Positions 38,401 to 50,250 of a DNA stretch of 64,000 nt are shown piece by piece (the stretch's first letter is position 1; every line of letters begins with the position of its first letter). Made by a program: the position numbers and the translations under genes. Origin of the DNA: Cliona cf. orientalis (Eukaryota > Porifera > Demospongiae > Clionaida > Clionaidae); the NCBI GenBank assembly GCA_963930775.1, contig OZ005706.1:434001-498000 (forward strand). The letters are read 5' to 3'. Under the pieces are notes generated by a model. The model searched no databases. It had not been told where the DNA came from and saw only the letters and a list, made by a program, of their open reading frames with translations.

Positions 38401-40032
38401 GTACATAAATTTTACAGATAAGGGGAGAGAAAGCTCCTACCGTTGTGTCCATGGCATCAGGGGAGACAGCTGCTGCCGCCTCAGCCTTCTTCTTCTCCTT
38501 TGCCTTGGCTTTGGCAGTAACTGAGAGAACAGCTGTAGCCACCTGAATATATATTAATATGCAGCAGTGAGAAGCAGAAGGATGGAAGGGAGGTGGTGAA
38601 GGGGGTGGGGAGAAGCTTAAAAGCTTGAGACTCAGATATATAACTCCACACCAATACTGCTGATTCAGCAAGAATTTTCGGAGGTGTCTAAATTTAATGG
38701 ACACACATGTACAAAACTCGAAGCATGCTGGAAATCTCTATGCAAAAATTCTTGTTTCAGGAGGTTATCTTAAACGATTTTGCCTTATGATTACAAAATA
38801 ACCTTTTCTCTCTGTTTTTCTTTCTCCTTCTTGAGTGGGGCGGGGTAGGCGTAGAGGGATGGACGGGCGTTGGAACGGAACTCCAGTTTTGGCATCTGCG
38901 GTGGTGGGGGGGGGGGAGGATGGAATGTGAAACAGAGAAAGAAAGGAGTGTTCATTTTTGACGTCAAACATGACACAATCTTATACAATACTCTACGAAT
39001 GCAAATCGTTTATGTTGAATAATTTAGCATAACAAATCACAAAAAAGGTAAAGTTTAATCGCCTTGATTCAGGGTCTGGTTAGGCTGGTTGAGAGATTTT
39101 GGATAACACGACACCAAATGGAGAAAAGTTTGAAATGCCTTTGATGAGACACTAGAGCTTTACTCACTGGCTTACCACACACAGCAGCGCTTGCGGGAAA
39201 AATATACACACGTGCACACACACACACACACTCACACCGAACATATATTGCTCATAAGCTGATTGGAGAGGGCATGCAGAGATAGACAGACAGACAGACA
39301 CATCACATAATCTCACTCGTGGGCATGGCACATGTCGACAGTTACACAGCTGAATGGACACAAAAACGGACTAAAGTGGAGAGACTAACACAGAGAGAGA
39401 CAGAGACAGAGACAGAGACAGAGACAGAGAAAGAGAAAGAGAAAGAGAGAGAGGGGGGGAGGGGAGTTTGTCTATTTGAGAGGGCAGTGTTATGTCTCTA
39501 GGTCTGCTCACAGTCACTCACAGGGAACCATACGCCCACAACTGTCACAACTATACACATGTACACGTAGGCCTACTCAGGCATAGGTTATATTGTAATA
39601 TTATGCATGTATACACATGTATACGGATGTAGTGTAAAATCGGTGACCTTATGTGATCAATATCAAACTTGCATGGTTCGTTAGGAAGACAAGTGTAATA
39701 CGGAAGGGAGGCTGGTTTGACCCCATTTGACCCCAATGTACCCTCCATTTGACTCTACACCCAGTGTTTAGAGATGCTCAGGTCGGAGCATCATAAACGA
39801 TAGTTGGCGGACAATGGCGGCCGGGGCAAGATTGGGTCAGTGCGAAAGGTGAGGTCAAACCATCACCGATCTCCATAACCCCCTCTCCCCTCCCCCCTCT
39901 CCCCCCTCTCCCCCCTCTCTCTCATCTCGGCTCTCCACACCTCCAAACTTGAGTAGGAGTGTAAGCGTAAATTTCAAAAATATTCAAGTACACAGAGACT
40001 CTCTCTCTCCCCCCTCCTCCCTCCCTCACTCC

Positions 40033-40073
<41 letters not shown>

Positions 40074-41396
40074 CCTACCAGAGAGAAGCTTACAATATTA
40101 AAATTCAATTAAGCTAAAGTTTTGCCTAGGGTGGGTGTACGTGACAGGTGGGTAGGAGTGAGTGAGGGACGTCACACCAGCCAGGTCACCTTGAATGGAC
40201 AAAAATGAAATCGAATGATTCACAGAGCTCTTGTATTACACTGTTTCTTTATCCCTCTTTATTCTAGTCTCTTAGCAAACTGTGGCAGCTGCTCATTAAA
40301 CGGAAGTTCAATAGGTCTACTGAGCAAGGCTACATATATATTCGCTACATACAATCAGATCAACAGACTTGACCAATACTAATTGTATACAAGTATTTCA
40401 AACGCAAGCACTCCCAAATCGAGCAGCAAACGCTCAATAGCCAAAAGTCTTGACCAATACTAATTGTATAAATCACAGATAAGTATTCCAAACATAAGCA
40501 CTCCCAAATCGAGCAGAAAAGCCTAAGAGCCTGAAATCTTGTACACACACTCTTTCACACACAAAACCACTTAGGTCAAATAGTTTTTCTAAATTCCCAC
40601 TACATGCAAAAGATCTGTAACAGCTGTGTACGCGTGTACCCACCTTGAGATCTGCATTGAGGGTGATGAGCTCCGTCGGTGTGAAGGCCAGGGAAAGGAA
40701 GTGGCAGAGAGGATACCAGAACCAAAACTGTGAGAACACGAGCAGCCCAACGGCCGTCTTCATGTTCATGTGCCCGGTCCTGGACTGGAGGGAGATCGTG
40801 ACGTTGCAGCCGCCGGCGTTGATGATTCCCTGCCCCAGGATGGCGCCGAACTTCGTGATAGTGTGCTCGTGTTTGTCTCCGATGACCTTGGCGTAGTGCT
40901 GGCGGTAGAAGGCCGCCTTTGGAGACATCAGCTCAGTGTGCTGGATCAGAATCATGGAGGAAGCCACCAGGGCAGCCTTGTGTGTGTGTGAGGGGGGAGG
41001 GGGTAATGGTGTGAATATATTATACATGTAAATTTCCCAACAGTGTTCTCCCCAGCATGTATACATAAGGCATGTCGGCCCAACAAACTTTCAGTACAGA
41101 ATTCCCTTTGATGTGGGAATAGGGAGATTCCAAAAGCTTTAATGTGGCCACAGCCTCCACCCAAAGTATGCCCCACTGCCCAAGTATTGAAAGACACCTG
41201 ATTTCTGCCTATATACCTGTTGTACGAATGGGGTTGCGTCCGTTAGCATTGGTTCGAGGAGAGAGAGTGCTTCTTTGTTCCCCGTCCCCGCACAAGCCAC
41301 GCCCAGTGCCATCGCTGAACCACACCTCACGTGAGGATTGAAACTCTCGGAGAGAAGAGAGACAACGTGAGGACACTGCTCCTGCATTCTGTACAC

Positions 41397-41458
<62 letters not shown>

Positions 41459-44400
41459 GGATGGCCATTACAAAAACAAAAATATCCAATAAAACTACAT
41501 CATTAAATTTTATTATCATCATCTTGTGAGCTTATGCCTCTAACCTTGTAAAGGCACACCAAATGCAGATATAATCATATATACCAGCCCAAATAAATAC
41601 TGTGTATGTAGAAATTTTCACGAAAATTTTATCACGCTAATTTTTTTGTCCTGTGCTAATAATAATTGCAAAGTGGAGATATTGATATTTTGGCGACCTT
41701 CATAGCATTGGTGAAAAAAATTTTTCCACCAAATTTTTCTTCAATACATCCCATGTACAAGTTAGTCACCTGAATAAAATGAATCCAAGAGATGTGACGG
41801 CAGCTCTTCTGACATCATCATCAACATCACTGACCTGCAGTAACGCGGCATCACATCATGTCAAATCGATCACTTGGTGTCAAATAAATCTTAACCAACT
41901 CACAGCGACGTGCAGTAGTCTTCTGATGGCCTTGTTGTCCCCAGATCCACAGTATGCCATAGCTATAGTGAACATCCCTGCTCTACGCAGTAAGGGGTCC
42001 TGGCGGAATGGAAATATTATAGTGTAACAGCATGGAGAACGGGAATAGGACCAGACCCACCTTGTCTCGACATAAGTCCTCTATCAGTGGATCTGCTTCC
42101 TCTAACTGACCATACATCAGCTGCAAATAATTAATATTGACAAATTAAAAAAAATTCTCCAATGACATTGCAAATAACAATGTTTTGTGAAGTAGCCAGT
42201 GTGATCATGACGGTACTGTACTGGGCGATCCATAACTTTTAAGTTTTGTAGAAAGCCTATATTATAGCTATGCATTAACATCTTTCTCACTCACCAGTGC
42301 AATGCCGAGTGCTAGACCTCTCTGTATCTTCTCGTGTTGAGTGTCCCTAGCATACTGTTGGGGGGGGGGGGGGGAGGGGGGTGGAGATGAACGTAGAATA
42401 TCGGATTGGATCAGAGAGACGGAAAAATGAACAACAATCGCAAAAAAAAATTACCCATCACTCGAGACATTGCAAACATTGCTGTGTGTAACTCTAGAGG
42501 CCCGCAGATAAATAAATAACATTTTCTCAAACATAACCTCCGGCGGGAGGGAGGGGGGGGAGGGGTCAGGGGTTAATAATGTTGCCAGTTCAACACTGCA
42601 CAATTTTCAATCTCATCATGCCAAAGAATGGAACAATCAGCTTAGCTGAATTCCGCACATTCCAATTAACGTCAAAATGGATTCCATACATGCCAATACA
42701 ATGCCAAAAAAGAAACTTATATCATTCCCTTGCCCTCCCCCTTTCTCTTCAAAATTTAGCCATGAATGGAACCAAGAGTGTATTACACTCTTGATGGAAC
42801 ACGCAAGTGTAACAAAAGCACTATACATGTATATATATATTTTTCTTATTTTGCTCACGTTGGTCATGTCCTCAATGGCCTGAGGGGAGCGAGTGCCGAG
42901 CATGACCAGACCCATAGAGAGACCAGCTGCCTCACCAACCACAGCATCATCACGAGTCATCAGGTTCTCCTTCAATAGTTCGTATGCATCTGGGGGTGGG
43001 GGGGGGGGGGGGGGGGGGGACAGAGAGAGAAAGAGAGTAAAACATGGAGTGCTGCCGCCAACAAATAATTGTAAATACTTACCTAGATTAGCTGTTCCCA
43101 TTGCTGCCAGGCCGAGACCCAAGCATCCGCCATGCTGGACCACCTGTGCAGTCATGTGAGAATCACATTTAAGTCACATGACCAATTGGAAACACTACAA
43201 ACCTCATTGTTATTGGTCCTTAGCTCCTGAGACAGATAGTCCATTATAGCCAGGCCATGATTGGCGTGAATCAGACCTAAAGAAGAGAGAAGATAAAAAC
43301 TTGAAATATTCAAAATTTTTGACACAAGCAACTTCTGTCCTCACCAATGGCATAGAGACCTCCTCCCTCAGCGTAAGGACTGCTATTGGCAGAGTCTTTT
43401 GGAAGATACGATGACATTAAGTTTAGTGCCTCTTTCTCATGACCCTGAGAGAGAGAGAGAGAGAATGAATAACATTATGAGTAATAGTTGCACGTATGTC
43501 AGACGTTAGTGGTTAGCAAGTACTTCTAAGGCCCGCCCTATAGTAGTGTAGTGTGGACCATGGAATGTGCTGTAGCTTGAAACCCATACCTACTTTGCAG
43601 AAGGGTAGGCTAAGTCTACACATACTATTACATGGGCTGATGTCATCACTGAGTTGATTTCAGAATTTTTGAAAGGTAGGTCACACCAGGCGCTGCCTAC
43701 CATAACGATATTCCTGCCAAACATATTTATAGTGGTAACTACAGGCTAGTGAGTGTGCATCGTAACATTATGCAATAATACTAAGGACTTGCATAGTGTA
43801 TGAGTCCGAGGCTGGCTGTGGCAGAGAACTTGGCCCAGTTTGATGCCCTCTTCAGCCACTCCAGGTTCTCCCGTAGGAACACATCACTGGTGGTTCCAAA
43901 GTGCATCAGCCCGTTGGCTATTACCGTCGCATTGTGAGTGATGGAGTTCCGAGCCATCTCCTAAATAACAACAAATAAAGCAGTAAAAGAGACGAAATAT
44001 CACGAGAATTAGATAATGATCGTTATTGTATCATCAGCCTAGCACATAGCTATTCAGAACGTTTTGTGGCACATTTCCAGTAGATTTTTTTTCTCAATAT
44101 CAGTGCAATTGACAAAGTCGATCAATAAATGGCATTACTTCAAAGAGCCAATTATAAAGTGATCCACATCTTTCCTCAGCCCACATAGAAACACTCATAA
44201 TGTCCATCCCTCGTTAACTCAAAAATAACCAAACATTGCCCAAGAAATAAGGATCTTCTAAGAATAAAAATCAAATAATGAGCGAGCTAGAACAGTAAGC
44301 ACCCAGAGGGAGAGGAGTTTGTATACATAATTTCAAAAGAGACTTAAGTGGCTTATTTTTTCTCGAAACTCGGTGCCTATTCATGATCCCCCCTACCCCA

Positions 44401-44468
44401 CCTCACTTTAATAATTCCTCAGTTATTAAGTGATTATGCTGACAAATTGCCTGAAATTACCTCAGTGC

Positions 44469-44504
<36 letters not shown>

Positions 44505-47071
44505 AGCATGACCAAACAAACATTACCAACCAACTGAAGTCATTAATTTAAATGTGAACAGTTATAAATCGTAGTTCTTCTAAAAATTCGGCATGAAATT
44601 TAGCTTTGCTGAATTTTTAGAGGTTAATATTCAACATTCTGTCTGTGTGCGCATTCCATTCCCGTTTATAGCATATACGCATGATGACCTTTACCGAAAA
44701 TTAGAGACTATTTTCAATCATTCGGTAAAGGGTGCCGAATAATTAGAAGGGCCGAATTCTTAGAAGAAATACGGTACATACTTTAGTGTTCTTGAGAATC
44801 TGAAGGTCAGTGTGGTTGTTTCGTATGAGAAACTCCTGGTGAAGAGCGACCGTCTTTTCTCCGCTGAGAATATTATCGACTGCCCTCAGATGCTCCACCC
44901 ACTCTGCCTCCAGCTCTGGATCATGTGACTCAGTAGTAGCAGAGGTGGCGGCAGGGCCGGGATTGTCTGTTGTCTGGTCGACCTCCATTACTTCCTGACC
45001 AACTTTCTCGCTAGGACCACTGTTGCCTGTGAAGGGTACGAACACATGATGTCATATATCATCATCACTGATAGCTGAATCTAGCATTATTTACATGGCA
45101 ACTGGATATCAGGAAATTAAAATCAAGTTCACATAAATTTCTATTCAATTGACTTCAGTACACTAATATACTCACCTGTTTCCTGTACAGGTGTGCTGAG
45201 GACATCCCCTTCCTGTGTGGTGGGTGTGGCTTTGGGCGGAGCCGGAAGGGAGGCCCGTATGACCTCATGAACCTTCCTGAGGAAGTGTTGTGTTGCTCCA
45301 TCGTAGAGATCAAATGCCAACTGGTACGCCACTAAACTGTCGTCCTGGGGGTTGGTAAAGGGTCGTCATACAATAAAGTGCAAAGTAAAGCCAGGCCACT
45401 TCTCACCTTTGAACCTTTTGCCAATTTCTCTAGCAATTGAGCAGTGCTGCATGGATCGTCCAGGAAAATGTAGCACTGAAAGTGAATTTGACAGTAGCAG
45501 TAATATCAGTTTCAGTAACATCTGCTATGGAAGAGGCAACAGGCCTCACCTGACAGATGTTGATGTAGTCTGGGATATGGAGCTCCTCATATTTCTTCAC
45601 CAGAACATGCAAAACCTGCCAACAAACAGTAGAGAACAACACATATTCAATAAAGAGAGAGAGGGCTATTCGTGTCTATACAACGATATGAAGTCCTAGA
45701 CCACAGTGCACAATAATGTAGGTAAGGAGAGAGGGGCTACGATAGATAGATAGATGAGCTTACCTCGCTCCTGAACCGAGGGCTGCTGATTAGAGCAAGG
45801 GCCACTCTCAAGCAGTAGGACAGCATCTCATCAACATCACTCTGCAAAGAAATGAAATAAAAATATATCATCCACAAAAAATTTACAGTTCAGCTACTAC
45901 ATATGTATACAAAACCACCATAATACGAAATATTTATTATACATTGTGACTGTAGTCTAGCTCACCGCTTCACTGAGAACTCTCTCCAGTATGTCCAGCC
46001 TCCTGGTCTCGAAGGCCACCCCAATGGCCTGCTTGTAGCGCCTGTCACTGAGACAGCGGGCAAACATTCGATTGACAATGTCCTCCAGTTGAGGGTCAAT
46101 CATCTCCTCAAGCTGACCATCAAACTCACGAACCTTCAGCTCAGTGTAGCGATCAATGCACTTAGCTGAGTGTGTGGTGAAATGCATATCTCAATTTTTA
46201 TTACTGACATCTGTGGGGTTACCTTCATTTTTGTGATAGCTATGATATTATGGCTGGGATGATTATCAATTATTGGTAAAGTGGGCTCTCGTATTTAAAA
46301 CTGCTTATGAAATGATTTTCTGATAAATTTTCTTACATATGATTGTTTCAACGTATTCCGATGATTCGTTGACGTTCAGCTTCTGTCCCGCCCCGAGGGC
46401 AAAGGTCAGTGACTCGTCGAACGCCCCCAGGTGGTAGTAGACCTTGGAGGCCACGAGCGCGGCCAACTCTCGTTCAACAAAGTCCTTCCGCTCAAACAAT
46501 ATCTCACTATAAGACACACACACACAAAAGAAAGAAAATCATGACGGATTAATGGAGTATTAAGTTGGGGCAGCTGTTCTTCTATGTACATATACATACA
46601 TGGCATTCCTGTACTGTGTAGTACATCTATTATGGGATACATACATGTACATGTGTGTATTATGTGTACTTGTCTCAATCTTGTAAAGATACAAGCAGTA
46701 TAGTAAATCACAATCCCACTCAATCTTTCTGCACGACGAATTATTTTCAACATTCCTTTTACCCCCACAATTATAATATTGGCTCAACTTTGAACTTACA
46801 GCTCTGTGATTCTGTCTGCCACCTCCGCCCAGAAGTCGTCGACCAGCTCATCGAGACGCTGGAGGGCAAAGATCTTTATCTCATCCTCTGGCTCGCTCAG
46901 AAGAGAAAGAACTCCAGCTGTGGGAATCAGAAAAATTTAATGATATTTTATAGTATGTACAGTTGATGGGCTCTCATTAGAAATTCAAGCTGTAATTTGG
47001 TGATTTTCTCACTCGATATCATTAAATTTTGATAACGTACCGGCTGAAGTAAGGTTTGAGCCGACGGCCAT
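30515..47071 (-). CDS. PSMD1: 26S proteasome regulatory subunit RPN2/PSMD1
   Basis: Largest non-ATPase base subunit of the 19S particle. 26 exons: 47071-47041, 46917-46800, 46506-46337, 46165-45966, 45841-45764, 45615-45550, 45475-45407, 45344-45176, 45026-44782, 43960-43793, 43444-43345, 43276-43203, 43143-43083, 42989-42859, 42354-42295, 42120-42061, 41999-41904, 41834-41770, 41388-41217, 40976-40644, 38895-38803, 38542-38441, 37918-37628, 33371-33321, 32816-32735 and 30585-30515; 1051 residues. Landmarks: [16 protein letters not shown], the PC (proteasome/cyclosome) repeats ([66 protein letters not shown]), [21 protein letters not shown] and the acidic end EPFEWTDI. An acidic/Lys-rich linker before NPARVLPQQ and a Pro/Thr insert near 45176 make it longer than human. 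The intron between 43793 and 43444 uses a GC donor. Confidence 0.95.
30592..30670 (+). repeat. (GA)n microsatellite, last PSMD1 intron
   Basis: About 79 bases of GA adjacent to the acceptor of the terminal PSMD1 exon. On the transcribed strand it is a (CT)n pyrimidine tract, so it may serve as the polypyrimidine tract. Confidence 0.95.
33472..33722 (+). mobile_element. Dispersed ~245-bp repeat R1, copy 1
   Basis: Starts directly after a (GA)n tract with TATGAATAACATTATGAGTA and ends near CACACCAGGTGCAGCCTAC. Shared core: CAGACGTTAGTGGTTAGCAAG, GTAGTGTAGTGTGGACCATGG and AAACCCATACCTACTTTGCA. No open frame. It lies in the PSMD1 intron between exons 33371-33321 and 37918-37628. Confidence 0.85.
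34500..34620. repeat. Two-copy ~60-bp direct repeat
   Basis: TTTGGTTACGCCACGCCGTG...GCAATTTCCCCTCGTGTGAA is repeated about 60 bases later as TTTGGTCACGCCACGCTGCA...GCAATTTCCCCTTGAGCGAA. Intronic, function unknown. Confidence 0.7.
36073..36241. mobile_element. TIR element R2 (AGTGTTCTCCCC ends), copy 1
   Basis: 169 bp. Left end AGTGTTCTCCCCAGC and right end GCTTGGGGAGAACACT are inverted repeats. The interior includes ATAAGGCATGTCGGCCCAA and GTGGCCACAGCCTCCACCCA, shared with 41042-41187. Confidence 0.8.
38062..38311 (-). mobile_element. Dispersed repeat R1, copy 2 (inverted)
   Basis: Reverse complement of R1, again with its GAATAACATT end against a CTGT/CT microsatellite that continues to about 38397. 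It retains CCATGGTCCACACTACACTAC and ACTTGCTAACCACTAACGTC. Confidence 0.85.
38335..38397 (+). repeat. (CT)n microsatellite, PSMD1 intron
   Basis: Pure CT run directly beside R1 copy 2. Confidence 0.95.
40369..40540. repeat. Two-copy tandem repeat, unit ~85 bp
   Basis: CTTGACCAATACTAATTGTAT ... CAAGCACTCCCAAATCGAGCAG-like segments occur twice in tandem within the PSMD1 intron following exon 40976-40644. Confidence 0.75.
41042..41187. mobile_element. TIR element R2, copy 2 (right end decayed)
   Basis: Matches 36073-36215 closely (AGTGTTCTCCCCAGCATG, ATAAGGCATGTCGGCCCAA, GTGGCCACAGCCTCCACCCA), but the right inverted end is missing or diverged. It lies between two PSMD1 exons. Confidence 0.75.
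43465..43708 (+). mobile_element. Dispersed repeat R1, copy 3
   Basis: Same orientation as copy 1, beginning right after GAGAGAGAGAGA and ending near CACACCAGGCGCTGCCTACC. It sits inside the GC-AG intron of PSMD1 and reaches almost to the acceptor of exon 43444-43345. Confidence 0.85.
43791..43792 (-). other. Non-canonical GC splice donor in PSMD1
   Basis: After exon 43960-43793 the minus strand reads TAT|GCAAGTCC. No GT donor in phase is available, while GCAAGT is the standard GC-AG donor context. Joining to the acceptor at 43444 gives LIHY-GHEKEAL, aligning with the conserved PSMD1 LGxIHxGHEKEAL. Confidence 0.75.
44471..44502 (+). repeat. Poly-G tract
   Basis: 32 consecutive G in a PSMD1 intron. 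Other homopolymer G or C tracts lie at about 4567-4593, 5313-5330, 32130-32143 and 42998-43019. Confidence 0.95.
44570..44776. mobile_element. TIR element (MITE), PSMD1 intron
   Basis: Left GTAGTTCTTCTAAAAATTCGGC and right GCCGAATTCTTAGAAGAAATAC are inverted. Read along PSMD1, the TACCGTA end starts four bases after the splice donor that follows exon 45026-44782. Confidence 0.75.
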
Positions 47072-47253
47072 CGTATACATACCCCCTAGTCCGTCCCTAA
47101 TCTTTCACTTCGAATTCTCTGACGTGCCACAGTGTATCGCTATGGAGAATCCACTCAGCACATGTACTTCGCGGTCGGGCAGCGGTGACGTCGTTGGTGC
47201 GCTTTAATTGGGATTAGGCTGCACGCCGTGATCGTTTCGTACTGAAGTTGAAG
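47072..47253. promoter_or_regulatory. Divergent promoter PSMD1 / ALG9
   Basis: 182 bases between ATG 47071 (-) and ATG 47254 (+). Relatively GC-rich, no TATA box seen. Confidence 0.6.
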
Positions 47254-50250
47254 ATGTCATCGGGCGCGGACACTAGCCCGGCTACTGGAGTGTGGGCACC
47301 GTCTCAGTCGGTAGCGTTCCGTGGGATCCTCGTAGCTAGGTTAATGTCGGTGTTCTTCATGCATATCTCTGACTGTGATGAGACATTCAACTACTGGGAG
47401 CCAGTGAGCAACATAATTTTATTAAATAGATTGATGCACGGTGGATCCTAGCTCTGCTTTCCCGTATAGCTGCAGATTTAAGCAGTTACATTAAATACTT
47501 TCAATTCCACTTGAAGATGAACTTTGCAATGTCTGACATTAATATTGTCATGCAAGCCAAGGGTGTGGCTTGTGAGACTAGCTTAGCCCTACCCCTATAT
47601 ACTGCTTTATGGCATAATTAAATACCCTCCCCCCCCCCCCCCCACGACACACATACACACACACATGCACAGCTTCACTACCTGCTGTATGGCACTGGAT
47701 TCCAGACCTGGGAATACTCTCCAGCCTATGCCCTTCGCTCCTACGGTTACATCACATTACATCAGCTACCCGTGCTGCTCAGCCGAGGAAGCAACAAGGT
47801 CACATGACCAATATTAACATCACAACAATGCTATAAAAAATTTATTAAATTTTGGAATTTGCAGCTGATGGTATTCTTCCTACTGCGAGTGGTGTTGGCA
47901 GTGTTCTGTACCATGAGCGAAATATACTTTTACAGGTACATTTGAATTATCAAAATTTATAATTGTTAAAATAAATCCAATATAGAGCTATATTGGCCAA
48001 GTTTGGGCCTCAGATCGCAAGGTGGACGCTATTCTTCCTGATACTAAGCTGTGGCATGTACAGCTCATCAACGGCTTTTCTTCCGAGCTCCTTCGCCATG
48101 TACCTCGGCATGCTGGCCCTGGGGGCGTGGTTTGAAGGAACCTATGAGGTAATCATTACATATTGTTCTATGTTAGTACTTAACTACTTGGACCAAATAT
48201 GTCATGTGACTATCATATGACCTTCATACTCAGATTGCAGTGTTTGCTACGGCAGCAAGTGCTATAGTTGGCTGGCCGTTCAGTGCAGCCTTGGGGTAAG
48301 CAATAGGGAGGGGGGACTGTTGTATAATATTGTATCTTTACCAATGGCCGATTCTTTTGTATCTGTTGCAGGGTGCCCATTGCTGTTGATCTTATCTTCT
48401 CGAAGAAAGTGTTTGGATTCTTCATCTTATGGTCAGGGTTTTGCTTCCTCCTCACCGCTGTAAGTCTTAGTGAAGGCTCAAACTGTGGGAGGCTGGAGTG
48501 ATTATTGCTGATTTCTGTCCAGGTACCTCTCATTATAGTTGACTCCATCTACTATGGCAAGTTTGTGTTTGCTCCATGGAATATCCTACTCTACAATGTG
48601 TTCGGCAAGGGAGGCCCCAATCTCTACGGTACGCCAATCATCACTTATCATTCTAGTTCAAAAATTTAATAGTGATTTTTTTTATGTTTCTCTCTCCCCT
48701 CAGGAGTGGAGCCATGGTCTTTCTACTTTGTCAATGGCTTTCTCAACTTCAATATTGTCTTTCTGCTTGCCCTCTCAGCTGCTCCCCTCATTGAGTTCCG
48801 TGTTAGTCAGTCTGCTAACATTCGTCACAATAATAATAATGGATGATGAAAATTTTGCTTTTTTTTCCTTCAGATCCTCATTGATGCTTTGGTCCAGTGT
48901 CTCGGTCGTGGCAGCCATTGGTTTCAGACCCTCTACAACACATTGCAGGTGTACGGCATAAAAGGTATGTTAAAAGTTTTTTGACCAAAATTGCTCTATG
49001 TAGGTAGCTACTTATAAGTGTGAAAAGCAAAAATATTATTAATTTTGTATTCCAGGGCAGTTGCGCAGCAAAGAGTACAGAAAGACTACCCAGTCCATGC
49101 TCATTTGGATACTTGTCTTCTTTACCAGGCCTCACAAGGTAAAGGAAAATAATTATTAATCTTATAATGGCTGCCATAATACTTGTGGTTAGGAGGAACG
49201 CTTTCTCTTTCCCATCTACCCAATGTTTTGCCTCTGTGCAGCTGTCTCCCTCTCTCTGCTGCCTGTAAGTTGCCACAAATACACATCCACAATGTCATGT
49301 TTAGTGTGTATCACTGAAACCAGTGTCTTTCCTTCAATCAACAGGAATTAGCTCCCCTTGTTCTAGGCATCCTTCGCTTCCCTCGTCCCCTGAAGAGGCT
49401 CTCCAGGTGGACCCTGACCTGGCTACCTCTGGCAGTTGGCCTCATCTTTGCCATTCTCTCTCTTTCACGATGCTACGCCCTCTACACAGGTGACCTTGAC
49501 TCTAATTATCCACTCATATTGAGAAAAAATTTCCTACAATGATAATGCGTAGGTTACCGTGCTCCAATGGAGATATACACTCACCTCCAATCCAAAGATG
49601 TTGAATCAGCAGTCAAGGGTATCCGTGGCGACGTGAACGTGTGTGTTGGGAAGGAGTGGCATCGTTTCCCGAGCAGCTTCTACCTCCCCTCCTCCAAGTG
49701 GAAGCTCAGGTTCATCAGGTCAGAGTTTAAAGGTCAACTCCCCAAGCCCTACAGCCAGTTTCCCAATGCGACCACTGTCATCCCTGAGGACATGAACGAC
49801 ATGAATAGGGAGGAGCCATCAAGATATGTGAGTCCAGGTTTTACATTATTATTCATTGTGGTACAGTATTGCTGCTAAGTGTATATAATAATTATTGAAA
49901 AATTATGCTAGAGAAAATTCTTTCCCCCCCACCATACCATAGTTTGAGTTGTCCAGATGTCACCTGTTGGTTGACCTTGACCTCCCAGTGACCTCTCCTC
50001 TGGAGCCTCACTACGCTCAAGACACAAGCAGCTGGAAGATAGTGGCAAAATATCCATTCTTGGATCCAGCAAGGTGGGTCAGTGCACCTGTGGCTTTAAT
50101 AATGATTGACATCCGGAGGAGTATTAATTTTTTATTCTCCCACACAGATCTCACAGGTTATTGAGAGCGTTTTATGTTCCATGGTTGTCATGCCAACATA
50201 CAATTTATGCTGAATATATTTTGCTACTCAATAAGAAATTAACAAATTAA
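47254..50250 (+). CDS. ALG9: ALG9 alpha-1,2-mannosyltransferase (ER N-glycan assembly)
   Basis: Adds the seventh and ninth mannose to the lumenal dolichol-linked oligosaccharide. Exons: 47254-47403, 47673-47798, 47865-47935, 47986-48148, 48234-48295, 48372-48459, 48523-48628, 48704-48801, 48874-48964, 49056-49138, 49193-49264, 49345-49489, 49553-49827, 49943-50073 and 50148-50250; 587 residues. GT22-family signature SDCDETFNYWEP at residues 38-50, then GFQTWEYSPAYALRSY, TAFLPSSFAMY, GWPFSAALG, DSIYYGK, PHKEERFLFPIYP and the C-terminal VNVCVGKEWHRFPSSF and DMNDMNREEPSRY, all ALG9 landmarks. Multiple hydrophobic helices fit a polytopic ER enzyme. From within exon 5 onward the gene is part of the tandem duplication; this copy has no lesions. 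Confidence 0.95.
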
